Assembly: GCA_045637205.1 (NCBI GenBank)
Contig: JAZTYY010000067.1
Coordinates: 1 to 13,625, forward strand
DNA length: 13,625 bases
Direction: 5' to 3'
Origin: RGIG4608 sp045637205
GTDB lineage: Bacteria; Bacillota; Clostridia; Oscillospirales; CAG-272
Part shown: positions 1-6,465 of the stretch, in pieces
Position numbering within the stretch: position 1 is the stretch's first letter
Layout: the number at the start of each line of letters is the position of its first letter
Program-made: the position numbers and the translations under genes
Notes under the pieces: model-generated
What the model was told of the DNA's origin: nothing
The model's database searches: none
The model's input: only the letters and a program-made list of their open reading frames with translations

Positions 1-66
1 ACTTAACGCCACTTGATATGTACGCTCCTGCGCGTCAACAAATCTTTCTAAAGAGTTAATATCCAT
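1..66 (-). CDS. DUF1810-family protein, N-terminal fragment (cut by window edge)
   Basis: Reading leftward from an ATG at 66-64, the frame stays open to the window edge and gives 22 residues beginning MDINSLERFVDAQ. This matches the usual opening of DUF1810 proteins, small cytoplasmic proteins of unknown function that typically begin with an L-x-R-F-V-x-A-Q segment. A good ribosome site (AAGGTGGTG) lies just upstream and a promoter sits at 88-116, so this is a real gene start rather than a chance frame. The rest of the protein lies outside the window. It follows the integrase in the same direction but has its own promoter. It may be chromosomal flank or element cargo. The family call rests on only 22 residues. 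Confidence 0.6.
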   Translation of the reverse strand, partial: MDINSLERFVDAQERTYQVALS

Positions 67-87
67 TTTTTTCACCACCTTGGTTTT

Positions 88-116
88 ATTATATCATATT
101 TAAGTTTGTTTGGAAA
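88..116 (-). promoter_or_regulatory. Promoter for the DUF1810-type gene
   Basis: On the minus strand there is a -10 TATAAT (93-88) with the extended TGA before it, 17 bp from a weak -35 TTTCCA (116-111). It begins only a few bases beyond the integrase stop codon, so the gap between the two genes is almost entirely promoter. Confidence 0.55.
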
Positions 117-120
117 TAAA

Positions 121-1296
121 TTATTCGGATTTCTGTTCAAACGTTAGCGACCCATTAAGACTTTTAGCAAGTGAGACTTTCTTTCTATGGCTAATATGCG
201 CATAAATATTCGCAGTCGTTGAAATATCTGCATGACCGAGCCATTCCTTGATATCATTGATATCCCAGCCCTTATCAACAAGAATACTAGCAGTTGAATG
301 CCTCAAATCGTGATAGCGCATCTGGGGGAGTCCGTGACGAGCCAGGGCACGCTTAAAACTCCGCGTAAGGCTGTCGGGACGGTAGGGCACACCATTTGGA
401 TTCTTGAATATATAATCGTTCATATGATAGCCAGAACCAAGCCTGCGCTTGTAGTCATCTTGTTGATCTTTTAGCTTCAAAAGCAATGCCTTAACATCGG
501 GGAGCAACTCATAAGTTCGTCGGCTTGTGTATGTCTTGGTGGTATCTTTTCTTACAATATGACCGTTGCCAACTACAGTATGATTTATCGTGATAGTGTT
601 AGCATCAAAATCAACGGCTTGCCAACGAAGACCAAGCGCTTCGGACTTTCGCAATCCATAATAAAGCGTTACATAAACTATAGGACCAATCTCTTCATTT
701 TGAAAAGCGTCAAGCATCTTTTGAGCATCTTCGGATGTCAAGAAAACTTGACGCTCATCTTTTTTGTTAGTTGTCTTTGGCAAGGGAACTTGAATGGCAG
801 GGTTGATTTTGATATCTCCATATAGAACGGCATATTCAAATACCTGTCTAAGAATGCTGATAATCTTTTTAATTGAGGTGTTGGATTGTCCACCAATCTT
901 GTTGTCCTTTCGACCACCATCATTAGAAAGATAGTTGACATAATCAAAAATATGCCCTGCAGTGATATCTTGAATATTCAAATTAAGATCTCTAAAATAG
1001 GGAACAAGGTGCCTATCAATATAGGTGTGATACCCGTCATAAGTGGTTTCAGCAACCTCACTTTTGCGAAGATTTTTCCACATTATTAAGTAGTCTGCCA
1101 TCTTGCTTGGATGGTCGCTCTTTTCAAGATACTTGTATTTTTCAATCAACTGCTCAATCATAGCAGTTGCTTTCTTTTTAGCACCACGACCCGAAAGGCC
1201 TGTACTTATGAACTTGTCCCGCCTTTTGTGATTTCTATCATAATAACTTAACCGAACGTAATATACACCATTACGTTCCGCAACGCAACCTGTCAT
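121..1296 (-). CDS. Tyrosine-type site-specific integrase (Tn916/phage-like)
   Basis: The 391-residue protein cuts and rejoins DNA to integrate and excise a mobile element. It has the usual three parts: an N-terminal arm-DNA-binding region (about 1-60, basic), a SAM-like core-binding domain (about 64-165) and a C-terminal catalytic domain (about 183-380). The full catalytic set is visible: Arg216 (in LYYGLRKSEALGLRW), Lys254 as the likely beta-hairpin lysine, His329 and Arg332 (YHDLRH), His355 (WLGH) and nucleophile Tyr365 (NIYAH). Length is normal for Tn916 or temperate-phage integrases, and nothing is missing. The ATG follows the ribosome site AAGGTGA, which overlaps the stop of the upstream DUF6809 gene (9 bp gap), so the two are probably co-translated. 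No excisionase, relaxase or conjugation gene is visible, so the element is either small or extends beyond the left edge. Confidence 0.95.
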   Translation of the reverse strand: MTGCVAERNGVYYVRLSYYDRNHKRRDKFISTGLSGRGAKKKATAMIEQLIEKYKYLEKSDHPSKMADYLIMWKNLRKSEVAETTYDGYHTYIDRHLVPYFRDLNLNIQDITAGHIFDYVNYLSNDGGRKDNKIGGQSNTSIKKIISILRQVFEYAVLYGDIKINPAIQVPLPKTTNKKDERQVFLTSEDAQKMLDAFQNEEIGPIVYVTLYYGLRKSEALGLRWQAVDFDANTITINHTVVGNGHIVRKDTTKTYTSRRTYELLPDVKALLLKLKDQQDDYKRRLGSGYHMNDYIFKNPNGVPYRPDSLTRSFKRALARHGLPQMRYHDLRHSTASILVDKGWDINDIKEWLGHADISTTANIYAHISHRKKVSLAKSLNGSLTFEQKSE

Positions 1297-1305
1297 ATCA
1301 TCACC

Positions 1306-1578
1306 TTATTCCTTATTATAAAGGACTTCAATGGCAATCCGAGCACCAAGCTTAAAGGCATAAACAAATATCTCGCGCTCGTTAATATCAGTAAGCTCGT
1401 TCCAACAATCATCAAACTTTTCTAAAATCTCCTTTTGTTTGTCCGTGAGCTCACCCTTGAGCGCATTGCGATGATCTGATATGTAAACCATAAGCTCCTT
1501 TGTTTGCTCATCATTTCCCCTGCAGTCCGTGTTCGGACATATATTCCCGTAAAACAATTCCTCAAGTATCGACTTCAT
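1306..1578 (-). CDS. DUF6809-family small protein
   Basis: A 90-residue acidic cytoplasmic protein opening MKSILEELFYGNICPN and ending in a helix with the pattern FVYAFKLGARIAIEVLYN. Both ends match my recollection of DUF6809, a family of about 80-100 residues common in Clostridia and often found on mobile elements. Its function is unknown. Two cysteines (C-x4-C, in CPNTDC) lie near the N-terminus, but there is no full zinc site. The start is supported by a GGGAGG ribosome site seven bases upstream and by the promoter at 1607-1635. It lies 9 bp ahead of the integrase on the same strand, so an accessory role in integration or excision, such as an Xis-like partner, is possible. That role is inferred from position only. 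Confidence 0.7.
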   Translation of the reverse strand: MKSILEELFYGNICPNTDCRGNDEQTKELMVYISDHRNALKGELTDKQKEILEKFDDCWNELTDINEREIFVYAFKLGARIAIEVLYNKE

Positions 1579-1606
1579 AATTAACCTCCCATAAAACGTT
1601 AAGCTA

Positions 1607-1635
1607 ATTATATCGCGAATTTTTTCATCCGCGAA
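1607..1635 (-). promoter_or_regulatory. Promoter of the DUF6809-integrase operon with overlapping repeat
   Basis: The minus strand has TATAAT (1612-1607) 17 bp downstream of TTCGCG (1635-1630), a poor -35. TTCGCG recurs just upstream of the -10, so the element TCGCG-(12 bp)-CGCGA forms an inverted repeat across the spacer (about 1614-1634). A weak -35 combined with a repeat over the spacer is typical of a regulated promoter. The regulator is not identified. Confidence 0.5.
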
Positions 1636-1663
1636 CCCAAAAAGGGAATTGTTAGCAGAAATG

Positions 1664-1692
1664 TTGCAAACGCTCGGATTTTGTGGTATAAT
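1664..1692 (+). promoter_or_regulatory. Promoter of the DUF2971 gene
   Basis: TTGCAA (1664-1669) and TATAAT (1687-1692) are 17 bp apart, with the extended -10 TGG directly before the hexamer. Transcription should begin near 1700, leaving a leader of about 55 nt before the AGGAGG ribosome site (1744-1749). It runs divergently from the integrase promoter about 30 bp away. Confidence 0.75.
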
Positions 1693-1753
1693 ATATAAAA
1701 TACGATGGAGTTATTAGCTTGAGGTGGAGTGTTGAGATCTGCAAGGAGGACAT

Positions 1754-2569
1754 ATGAATTACGATACATATTTTGATTTAATTGGAGAAGAAAAATACAA
1801 AGAAGCAACTGAATATAAGAGTTCTTGTATACCAGATGTGCTTTATAAGTATTTTTGGTTGGATGATGACGAAGATAAGAATGAAATGCGAATTTCTACT
1901 TTGGAAAGAGGAGAAATATATTTGTCAACATTAGACCAGTTTAATGATCCGTTTGAAGGGCATGCCTTTGTGTTTGAGGATGATGAATCAGCTCCTAAAG
2001 GATTACGTAAGGAAAATCTTGAAGATTTTATTAACCAAATAAATTCTCACTCTCGCATTTGTTGTTTTGCGAATCCGGAGGAAAAGCATCAAAACATGCC
2101 TATGTGGGCTTATTACGCTAATAATCATCGAGGATTTTGTGTTGAGTATAAGATCGTTAATTCGCAAAAGAAATATTTGTATCCAGTTTCGTACGATCCT
2201 TTCAGAGTTAACGGTAATCATTTTGTTGCTAACTTGATTTTGGGTATTGTGCAAATGGTACGTGAAGGTAAAGATGCTTCGCAAATGCCTGGTGAAGTAA
2301 GTGTATACAACCATTTAGCATATCTTTCATTAACATGCAAGCATAGAAGTTGGAAGCATGAAAACGAAATTAGAGCATTGGTGCCTACAGCTTTTGGTAA
2401 CTATTTTCCAGCTTTACCAAGTAAAATATACATGGGTATGAATTGTTCTGAAAAATATGAAAAACGCTTCTTGGATATTGTCGAAAAGCACCCGTGGTGT
2501 GAATTATATAAATTACAAGGAATTCCTGACAATACCAATTTCAACTTGAAAGAAATTAGGATAAAGTGA
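1754..2569 (+). CDS. DUF2971 domain-containing protein
   Basis: A 271-residue cytoplasmic protein with no signal peptide or membrane segment. It shows the recurring motifs of DUF2971 in the usual order: LYKYF (30-34), LSTLDQFNDPFEG (57-69), the strand RICCFA (101-106), MWAYYANNHRGFCVEY (117-132) and, near the end, SWKHENEIRALV (199-210) with its conserved Glu and Arg. DUF2971 proteins are widespread in bacteria, often on mobile DNA, and their biochemical activity is not established to my knowledge. The invariant W, H-R-G-F and H-E-x-E-x-R pattern looks like an enzyme active site rather than a structural protein. The gene has its own promoter and an AGGAGG site 4 bp before the ATG. It runs in the same direction as the next unknown gene (78 bp gap, separate promoter) and away from the integrase, as cargo would. 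Confidence 0.85.
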   Translation: MNYDTYFDLIGEEKYKEATEYKSSCIPDVLYKYFWLDDDEDKNEMRISTLERGEIYLSTLDQFNDPFEGHAFVFEDDESAPKGLRKENLEDFINQINSHSRICCFANPEEKHQNMPMWAYYANNHRGFCVEYKIVNSQKKYLYPVSYDPFRVNGNHFVANLILGIVQMVREGKDASQMPGEVSVYNHLAYLSLTCKHRSWKHENEIRALVPTAFGNYFPALPSKIYMGMNCSEKYEKRFLDIVEKHPWCELYKLQGIPDNTNFNLKEIRIK

Positions 2570-2583
2570 CCGAATAAAAGTGA

Positions 2584-2612
2584 TTGAAAGAATACTGTTT
2601 TTGTGCTATAAT
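2584..2612 (+). promoter_or_regulatory. Promoter of the 547-residue cargo gene
   Basis: TTGAAA (2584-2589), a 17 bp spacer and TATAAT (2607-2612) with extended -10 TGC. It begins 14 bp after the DUF2971 stop. Fifteen bases ending in the -10 (TTTTTGTGCTATAAT) are identical to those of the orphan promoter at 4820-4848. Confidence 0.75.
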
Positions 2613-2647
2613 TATGAATTATGGTTCTTGGATAAGGGGGTGACAAC

Positions 2648-4291
2648 GTGATAGATGAAAACAAAATAGTTGAGATATTAAAAAAATATCCCAAGGGATT
2701 AAAAGCGAAAGACATCGCTGATTTTATTGCTGGTGCTGATAGAAAGGCGGTTAATCAGGTTCTTTACTCTAATCCTATCTTGTTTTCTTGTAATAGTAAT
2801 TATGAATGGACTCTCATATCTCAAACGACTATAGAAAGAAAAACCACTCTAATAAGCAATATAAGTCAAGAAAAGAATAGCTATATAGACAGAGAAGTAT
2901 TCAGCGATTATAGAAATTATTACTTAGAAATAAAACAATATATTGGTAAAAACAAGGTTCTAAAACTATATCTTGTCGGCGATAATGACTATGTTATTCA
3001 AAGTAATACGTACGATTTGAATTGCCCGTTTTGTAATCACACTTTTTCTGTACATTCTTTCGATTGCCCCCAATGCGGACATACTATGCATGAGATTTGT
3101 GAAAAATTATATTCCGAATGGAACATAGATGGACACAGATTTTACATTACTTTGAGGGCTGTTGATGAATATCCTGCGCAAGAGCGCAAGAGAAAAGTGT
3201 ATGAAGCGGTTAGATCGTTTATTATATCTACTCTGCCTTTCTCAATATGTAATTATTTCAAAGGGAAACTAAGTGAAGTGCATTTGAGTACATTGGTTAT
3301 GGTTTACCAAAAAAGCTTAGGTATTGAAAAAGTCAAGGACGAAATAAAAGATGAAATTTTGCGAGGAAAGAAATCTGTATTCAAGTATGCTATTAAAAAA
3401 AGTTTAAGAGATAATCCAGAAGCGATGATTTTGGTGTGGAAATATTATCAAAAATATCTTGAATACGAGGCAGGATCGTGCAAAATAAAACCTGCCGATT
3501 TTTCAATTACATTGAAGCTTTCTGATGAAATTACTAAAAATATAGATATAAAGTATTTTGAAGGGCTATATTCATACTTTAAAGATAAAGCACAAAAATG
3601 TTTAGATGTAGCTTATGATGGTGATGCTTTGGCTGATTATAAAGCATGCAAAGGATATTTGATATATTTGTCATTAATCAATAAATCTGCTAGTATCAAA
3701 TATATACAAAATATGTCTTGTGAAAAAATATATGGCGAATTAGATTTAAGCAAAGATACCATATATCAAACGGTGAATATATCTTGGAAGGATACAATCG
3801 AGGAAACCGATTATTTACGGAGCTATCATAAAGAATGTAATCATTATTGTGAAAAAGTGTATTTAAAAATTCCTCTATTGTTATCAACAGGGGAGCTCAT
3901 AATAAGAACAATTTTAGGTACATATTGTGATAAGTGTAAGAAATATTTTGTACTTGATACTGAGTTTAAAAAGATACTGTGTGAAGGAAGAATACAAGCA
4001 CAAATATCTTTTTCTGAATCGGGTGAGCATTTTAACGGTATGGACTTGTCTCCAGAGTCTCTGTTGCGTAAATGCGGATACACTGTAAGTGCAAATGCTA
4101 ATATTTCTGCAGAACATAGACAGAAGTTGCTAAAAGCGATTATTGAGAATAAACTGTATACGCCGGCAAAGATTGTTGCACACTTTAGATTTTTGATATC
4201 TGTAAATACTAATGTAACTAGTCGTGATATGAGCGCTGCAATAAGTAAATGGGAAGAAGATATTCTATATTTAACTCAACATTATAGTTAA
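2648..4291 (+). CDS. Unrecognised 547-residue protein with HTH-like N-terminus and zinc-ribbon Cys clusters
   Basis: I cannot assign this protein to a named family. Residues 1-57 look like a small winged-helix domain (helices around 3-13, 20-29 and 32-41, then a strand ending YEWTL). Residues 126-143 form a classic zinc ribbon (C126-x2-C129, C140-x2-C143). A Lys-rich, mainly helical middle follows (about 180-350). A second Cys/His group lies at H394, C397, H399 and C401 with C427-x2-C430, possibly another zinc site. The C-terminal 80 residues (LSPESLLRKCGYTVSA onward, ending KWEEDILYL) look like a compact helical module that I associate with uncharacterised clostridial proteins. No transmembrane segment or nucleotide-binding loop is evident. 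It starts at GTG (2648), chosen for the AAGGGGGTGA ribosome site just upstream. Position beside an integrase and a DUF2971 gene suggests accessory cargo that binds nucleic acid, and this is inference. Confidence 0.75.
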   Translation: MIDENKIVEILKKYPKGLKAKDIADFIAGADRKAVNQVLYSNPILFSCNSNYEWTLISQTTIERKTTLISNISQEKNSYIDREVFSDYRNYYLEIKQYIGKNKVLKLYLVGDNDYVIQSNTYDLNCPFCNHTFSVHSFDCPQCGHTMHEICEKLYSEWNIDGHRFYITLRAVDEYPAQERKRKVYEAVRSFIISTLPFSICNYFKGKLSEVHLSTLVMVYQKSLGIEKVKDEIKDEILRGKKSVFKYAIKKSLRDNPEAMILVWKYYQKYLEYEAGSCKIKPADFSITLKLSDEITKNIDIKYFEGLYSYFKDKAQKCLDVAYDGDALADYKACKGYLIYLSLINKSASIKYIQNMSCEKIYGELDLSKDTIYQTVNISWKDTIEETDYLRSYHKECNHYCEKVYLKIPLLLSTGELIIRTILGTYCDKCKKYFVLDTEFKKILCEGRIQAQISFSESGEHFNGMDLSPESLLRKCGYTVSANANISAEHRQKLLKAIIENKLYTPAKIVAHFRFLISVNTNVTSRDMSAAISKWEEDILYLTQHYS

Positions 4292-4328
4292 AGTGAAATT
4301 AGAGCAAAAAACAAGGGTATTCCCAACT

Positions 4329-4371
4329 TGCGTAACAAATTGTGTAACACCTATTTAAAAACTGCGTAACA
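4329..4371. repeat. Three direct repeats TGYGTAACA, candidate integrase arm sites
   Basis: TGCGTAACA (4329-4337), TGTGTAACA (4341-4349) and TGCGTAACA (4363-4371) lie in the same direction, with starts 12 and 22 bp apart, in the short non-coding strip between the last cargo gene and the tRNA. The first follows a small bulged hairpin (CAAGGG/CCCAACTTG, 4312-4330). Short repeats near an element end are where tyrosine integrases with an arm-binding domain dock, so this is a reasonable but unproven reading. Confidence 0.45.
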
Positions 4372-4383
4372 GGGAAGAAAAGA

Positions 4384-4413
4384 GGGCATTTTGGAGAAAG
4401 TTCCAAAATGCCC
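4384..4413 (-). terminator. Perfect 12-bp hairpin, likely second minus-strand terminator
   Basis: GGGCATTTTGGA (4384-4395) pairs without mismatch with 4402-4413 around a six-base loop. In the minus direction it is followed by TCTTTTCTT, a usable U-tract. In the plus direction there is no T run, so it would stop the preceding cargo gene only weakly. It lies just beyond the tRNA's own terminator and may act as a backup, or be part of an element end. Confidence 0.5.
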
Positions 4414-4436
4414 TTAAAGTATTGATAAATAAAGAA

Positions 4437-4476
4437 AAAATGGGGTAGTCCGTCACATCGGACACATCCCCATTTT
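4437..4476 (-). terminator. Rho-independent terminator of the tRNA-Pro gene
   Basis: On the minus strand AAAATGGGG pairs with CCCCATTTT (arms 4476-4468 and 4445-4437), with an inner GTCCG/CGGAC stem, and is followed by TTTTTTC. It begins at the last A of the tRNA CCA end. Confidence 0.75.
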
Positions 4477-4551
4477 GGTCTAAGTGACAGGACTTGAACC
4501 TGCGGCCTCTACCACCCCAAGGTAGCGCTCTCCCAGCTGAGCTACACCTAG
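4476..4551 (-). tRNA. tRNA-Pro (anticodon GGG)
   Basis: The minus strand folds into a complete 76-nt cloverleaf. The acceptor stem is CTAGGTG/CACTTAG (one G-T pair). The D-arm is GCTC-AGCTGGGA-GAGC. The anticodon stem CTACC/GGTAG encloses the loop TTGGGGT, giving anticodon GGG with G37, as expected for proline. The T-arm has the loop TTCAAGT, and the discriminator A is followed by an encoded CCA. It decodes CCC and CCU. A promoter sits at 4569-4597 and a terminator follows directly. tRNA 3' ends are favourite integration targets for elements like the one to the left. Here the gene is intact, but I found no second copy of its 3' end in the window. Confidence 0.95.
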
Positions 4552-4568
4552 ATTTTTTCGACTTAATT

Positions 4569-4597
4569 ATAATACCACAAAATACAAATAAAGTCAA
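4569..4597 (-). promoter_or_regulatory. Promoter of tRNA-Pro
   Basis: On the minus strand TTGACT (4597-4592) lies 17 bp from TATTAT (4574-4569), which is preceded by the extended -10 TGG. Transcription should begin about 10 bases upstream of the mature tRNA 5' end. Confidence 0.75.
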
Positions 4598-4819
4598 TAG
4601 ATTTTATGAAAAATTTTATTATTTTTTTGAAATTTTTATTAACAAAAAAATATCGAAATATACGATTATATCTGAATATTTAAGTAGAAAAATACCGAAT
4701 AAAAAATCAAGCTGTCATTTATCGTCGAATTGCACAAAAACTTGCTCTAAATGTGTCGATTTTTCTACTTGCTATGAATTTCAACGAAATTTAGCCCTAA
4801 TATTTGGCAATTTTAATAA
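4598..4819. other. AT-rich spacer with no recognisable gene
   Basis: This stretch of about 220 bp is very AT-rich, with long A and T runs. Open frames crossing it have no ribosome site or credible start, and I see no repeats, hairpins or RNA-gene features. It separates the divergent tRNA promoter from the plus-strand promoter at 4820. Confidence 0.6.
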
Positions 4820-4848
4820 TTTACAAATCGTTTTTTTTGTGCTATAAT
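4820..4848 (+). promoter_or_regulatory. Strong orphan promoter
   Basis: TTTACA (4820-4825), 17 bp spacer and TATAAT (4843-4848) with extended -10 TGC. No protein gene follows on this strand before the bidirectional terminator at 5010-5036, so it must drive a non-coding RNA. Confidence 0.7.
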
Positions 4849-4854
4849 AACACT

Positions 4855-4985
4855 CGCAGTGAAACGCATGGGCCAATAGCGTTTTCACAAAATTAAAGAA
4901 GCATAGCAGTCACTTGTTTGCAGCGAAATATCAATCTCATGGTATGAATCACGCACAATCAATTTCATGTTATGCTTTTTTTATT
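4855..4985 (+). ncRNA. Candidate structured small RNA of unknown class
   Basis: The predicted transcript begins near 4855 and ends at a T7 run (4976-4982). It has two visible folds. The first is a 5' hairpin, GTGAAACGC (4859-4867) against GCGTTTTCAC (4879-4888), with one bulged base and an 11-nt loop. The second is a long arm closed by AAGCATAGCA (4899-4908) pairing with TGTTATGCTT (4968-4977). Its interior has imperfect pairing of 4914-4924 with 4951-4961 and a small upper stem ATATC/GGTAT (about 4928-4945). The closing stem plus the U-run forms the terminator. There is no ribosome site or useful reading frame. A long irregular hairpin is loosely reminiscent of 6S-type RNAs, but I do not recognise the 6S, SRP, tmRNA or RNase P signatures, so the class is left open. 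Exact ends are estimates. Confidence 0.55.
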
Positions 4986-5009
4986 TTATCAAGTATTATA
5001 ATAAAAAAT

Positions 5010-5036
5010 CTCCCCTCGGTGTAAAATCGAGGGGAG
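5010..5036. terminator. Bidirectional rho-independent terminator
   Basis: CTCCCCTCG (5010-5018) pairs perfectly with CGAGGGGAG (5028-5036) around a 9-base loop. T runs follow on both strands (CTTTTTTA on plus, ATTTTTTA on minus). It ends the long minus-strand operon 6 bp after the symporter stop codon and backs up the small RNA terminator on the other strand. Confidence 0.85.
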
Positions 5037-5042
5037 GCTTTT

Positions 5043-6461
5043 TTATTTATTTCTTGCTTCAAGATCCTTACAAATCTTTTCGTACATTTTTTCATCTATT
5101 TTAAATTTCTTATTATAAATTATGAATGCTATCACGATACAAATAAGGGGGAATATCATCATCACAGTTTTCATAATCCATATATCAGTCGATGTTACGT
5201 CATTTTCTGCAAATTCCTTAACTAACTGAGCTACAATTTCAGGGTCCTTTTCGTATTTGATTTTTTCACCGATTGCGCCAAGGTTAGTCATACCACCAAC
5301 CAAGAGAAGCATACTACTACCGATTGCGCCACCAATTTGGTTTACAAAAGGCTGAACTGCAAAGCTGATTGAGTCATTACGCTTGCCAAGCTTCCATTCA
5401 CCGTACTCAATTGCATCGGCAAGGAAGAGGAGTGTAAGAAGCTGAATAAATGCCTGAGCAAAGAAGAGAACGAGTCCTGCGATAATAATAAATACAATAT
5501 TTTCGAATGAGAAGAAGAAAAGAAGGTAAGCAATGCAAACGGCAATCATTGAGCCTGTAAACAATTGCTTTCTTGTGAATTTCTTTCTAAAGATTGGGAA
5601 TATTGAAAGAGCAGTAAGCTGAGCAACAGCCAAAACTGCTGCAAATACCATATAAACGCTTTCGTCCTTGTATGCATATCTAAAGTAGTCAAGACCGAAG
5701 GAGGTTGTTGTGCAATAGCCAATCATAAAGAGAGCCATTGAAAGACCTGCCCACATAAGCTGATCGTTTTTAGCAAGCACGCTGAACATCTGCTTAAGTG
5801 ATGTGTGCTCTTGCTTTTCAAGATGGGTTCTATCTTCCTTAACACCGAACAATGTAAAGAGCTGGAATGCCCACATTATAATTACTACAATAATCGAGAA
5901 ATAGAAGTAAGCGTCACGTCCGCTTGTTATACCAAAGCCCGCAAAGATTTCATCTACGTTGGGGTATATAAGAATCATAGCGAACATACCGACGTTAGCA
6001 CAAATACGTGCAACGGCAGCAATACCTTCACGCTCCTTGGGGTCACGTGTGATTGCTGGCATCAATGACCAATAGGAAATGTCGTTAGCTGTAAATGCAA
6101 TACTCCAAACAAAATATGTAATAGTAAATACAATTGTATAGAGAGTCGGTGACATATCAAAGTTGTGGAACAACAGTACGGTAAGAATACCTGTGCTAAG
6201 CATACCACCTAAAATCCAAGGTTTAAATTTACCCCATTTTGTGTTTGTATTATCAACCATTGTACCAAGGAATGGGTCATTTATTGAGTCAAACACACGA
6301 ATTACAATGTTGATTCCTGCAAACAAGATCAAAAATTCTTTTGGAAAACCAACAACGTCTTTTAAATGCTGTGCAAGATACATGCTTATAAGAGTATAGA
6401 GTGCATCTCTACCTACGGTACCAAGACCGAAACAAAGCTTATTTTTTGTTGATTGTTTCAT
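5043..6461 (-). CDS. GPH-family (MelB-type) sugar:cation symporter, probable alpha-galactoside importer
   Basis: A 472-residue, roughly 12-helix membrane transporter of the glycoside-pentoside-hexuronide branch of the MFS, importing sugars with Na+ or H+. The family signature is clear: D58-S-I-N-D62-P-F-x-G, then D70 and KWGKFKPWI (75-83) in the helix 2-3 loop, and NDISYWSLMP (126-135). Asp58, Asp62 and Asp127 line up with the cation-site aspartates of MelB (Asp55, Asp59, Asp124), so cation coupling should be intact. Length is typical. The start is 4 bp after the alpha-galactosidase stop, and its AAAGGAG ribosome site lies inside the end of that gene, so translation is probably coupled. The neighbour makes raffinose- or melibiose-type sugars the likely substrate. 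The substrate is inferred, since GPH sequence alone does not fix specificity. Confidence 0.9.
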   Translation of the reverse strand: MKQSTKNKLCFGLGTVGRDALYTLISMYLAQHLKDVVGFPKEFLILFAGINIVIRVFDSINDPFLGTMVDNTNTKWGKFKPWILGGMLSTGILTVLLFHNFDMSPTLYTIVFTITYFVWSIAFTANDISYWSLMPAITRDPKEREGIAAVARICANVGMFAMILIYPNVDEIFAGFGITSGRDAYFYFSIIVVIIMWAFQLFTLFGVKEDRTHLEKQEHTSLKQMFSVLAKNDQLMWAGLSMALFMIGYCTTTSFGLDYFRYAYKDESVYMVFAAVLAVAQLTALSIFPIFRKKFTRKQLFTGSMIAVCIAYLLFFFSFENIVFIIIAGLVLFFAQAFIQLLTLLFLADAIEYGEWKLGKRNDSISFAVQPFVNQIGGAIGSSMLLLVGGMTNLGAIGEKIKYEKDPEIVAQLVKEFAENDVTSTDIWIMKTVMMIFPLICIVIAFIIYNKKFKIDEKMYEKICKDLEARNK

Positions 6462-6465
6462 AATA

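Noticed and set aside
67..120. A possible attachment-site copy of the tRNA-Pro 3' end next to the integrase
   Set aside because: I compared it with 4476-4525 and found only short, imperfect similarity (ACCACC...AAGG-like), not a direct repeat.
4329..4371. A CRISPR array
   Set aside because: The repeats are only 9 bp with 3-13 bp gaps and no cas genes are present, which is inconsistent with CRISPR.
4384..4413. The 12-bp hairpin as the plus-strand terminator of the cargo gene
   Set aside because: On the plus strand it is followed by TTAAAGTATT with no T run. The U-tract is on the minus strand.
4355..4597. An 80-codon minus-strand open frame
   Set aside because: It runs straight through the tRNA gene, its terminator and its promoter, so it is a translation of RNA-gene sequence.
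4494..4847. A 117-codon plus-strand open frame with a Cys-rich tail
   Set aside because: Its start lies antisense inside the tRNA-Pro gene, there is no ribosome site, and the rest is AT-rich spacer.
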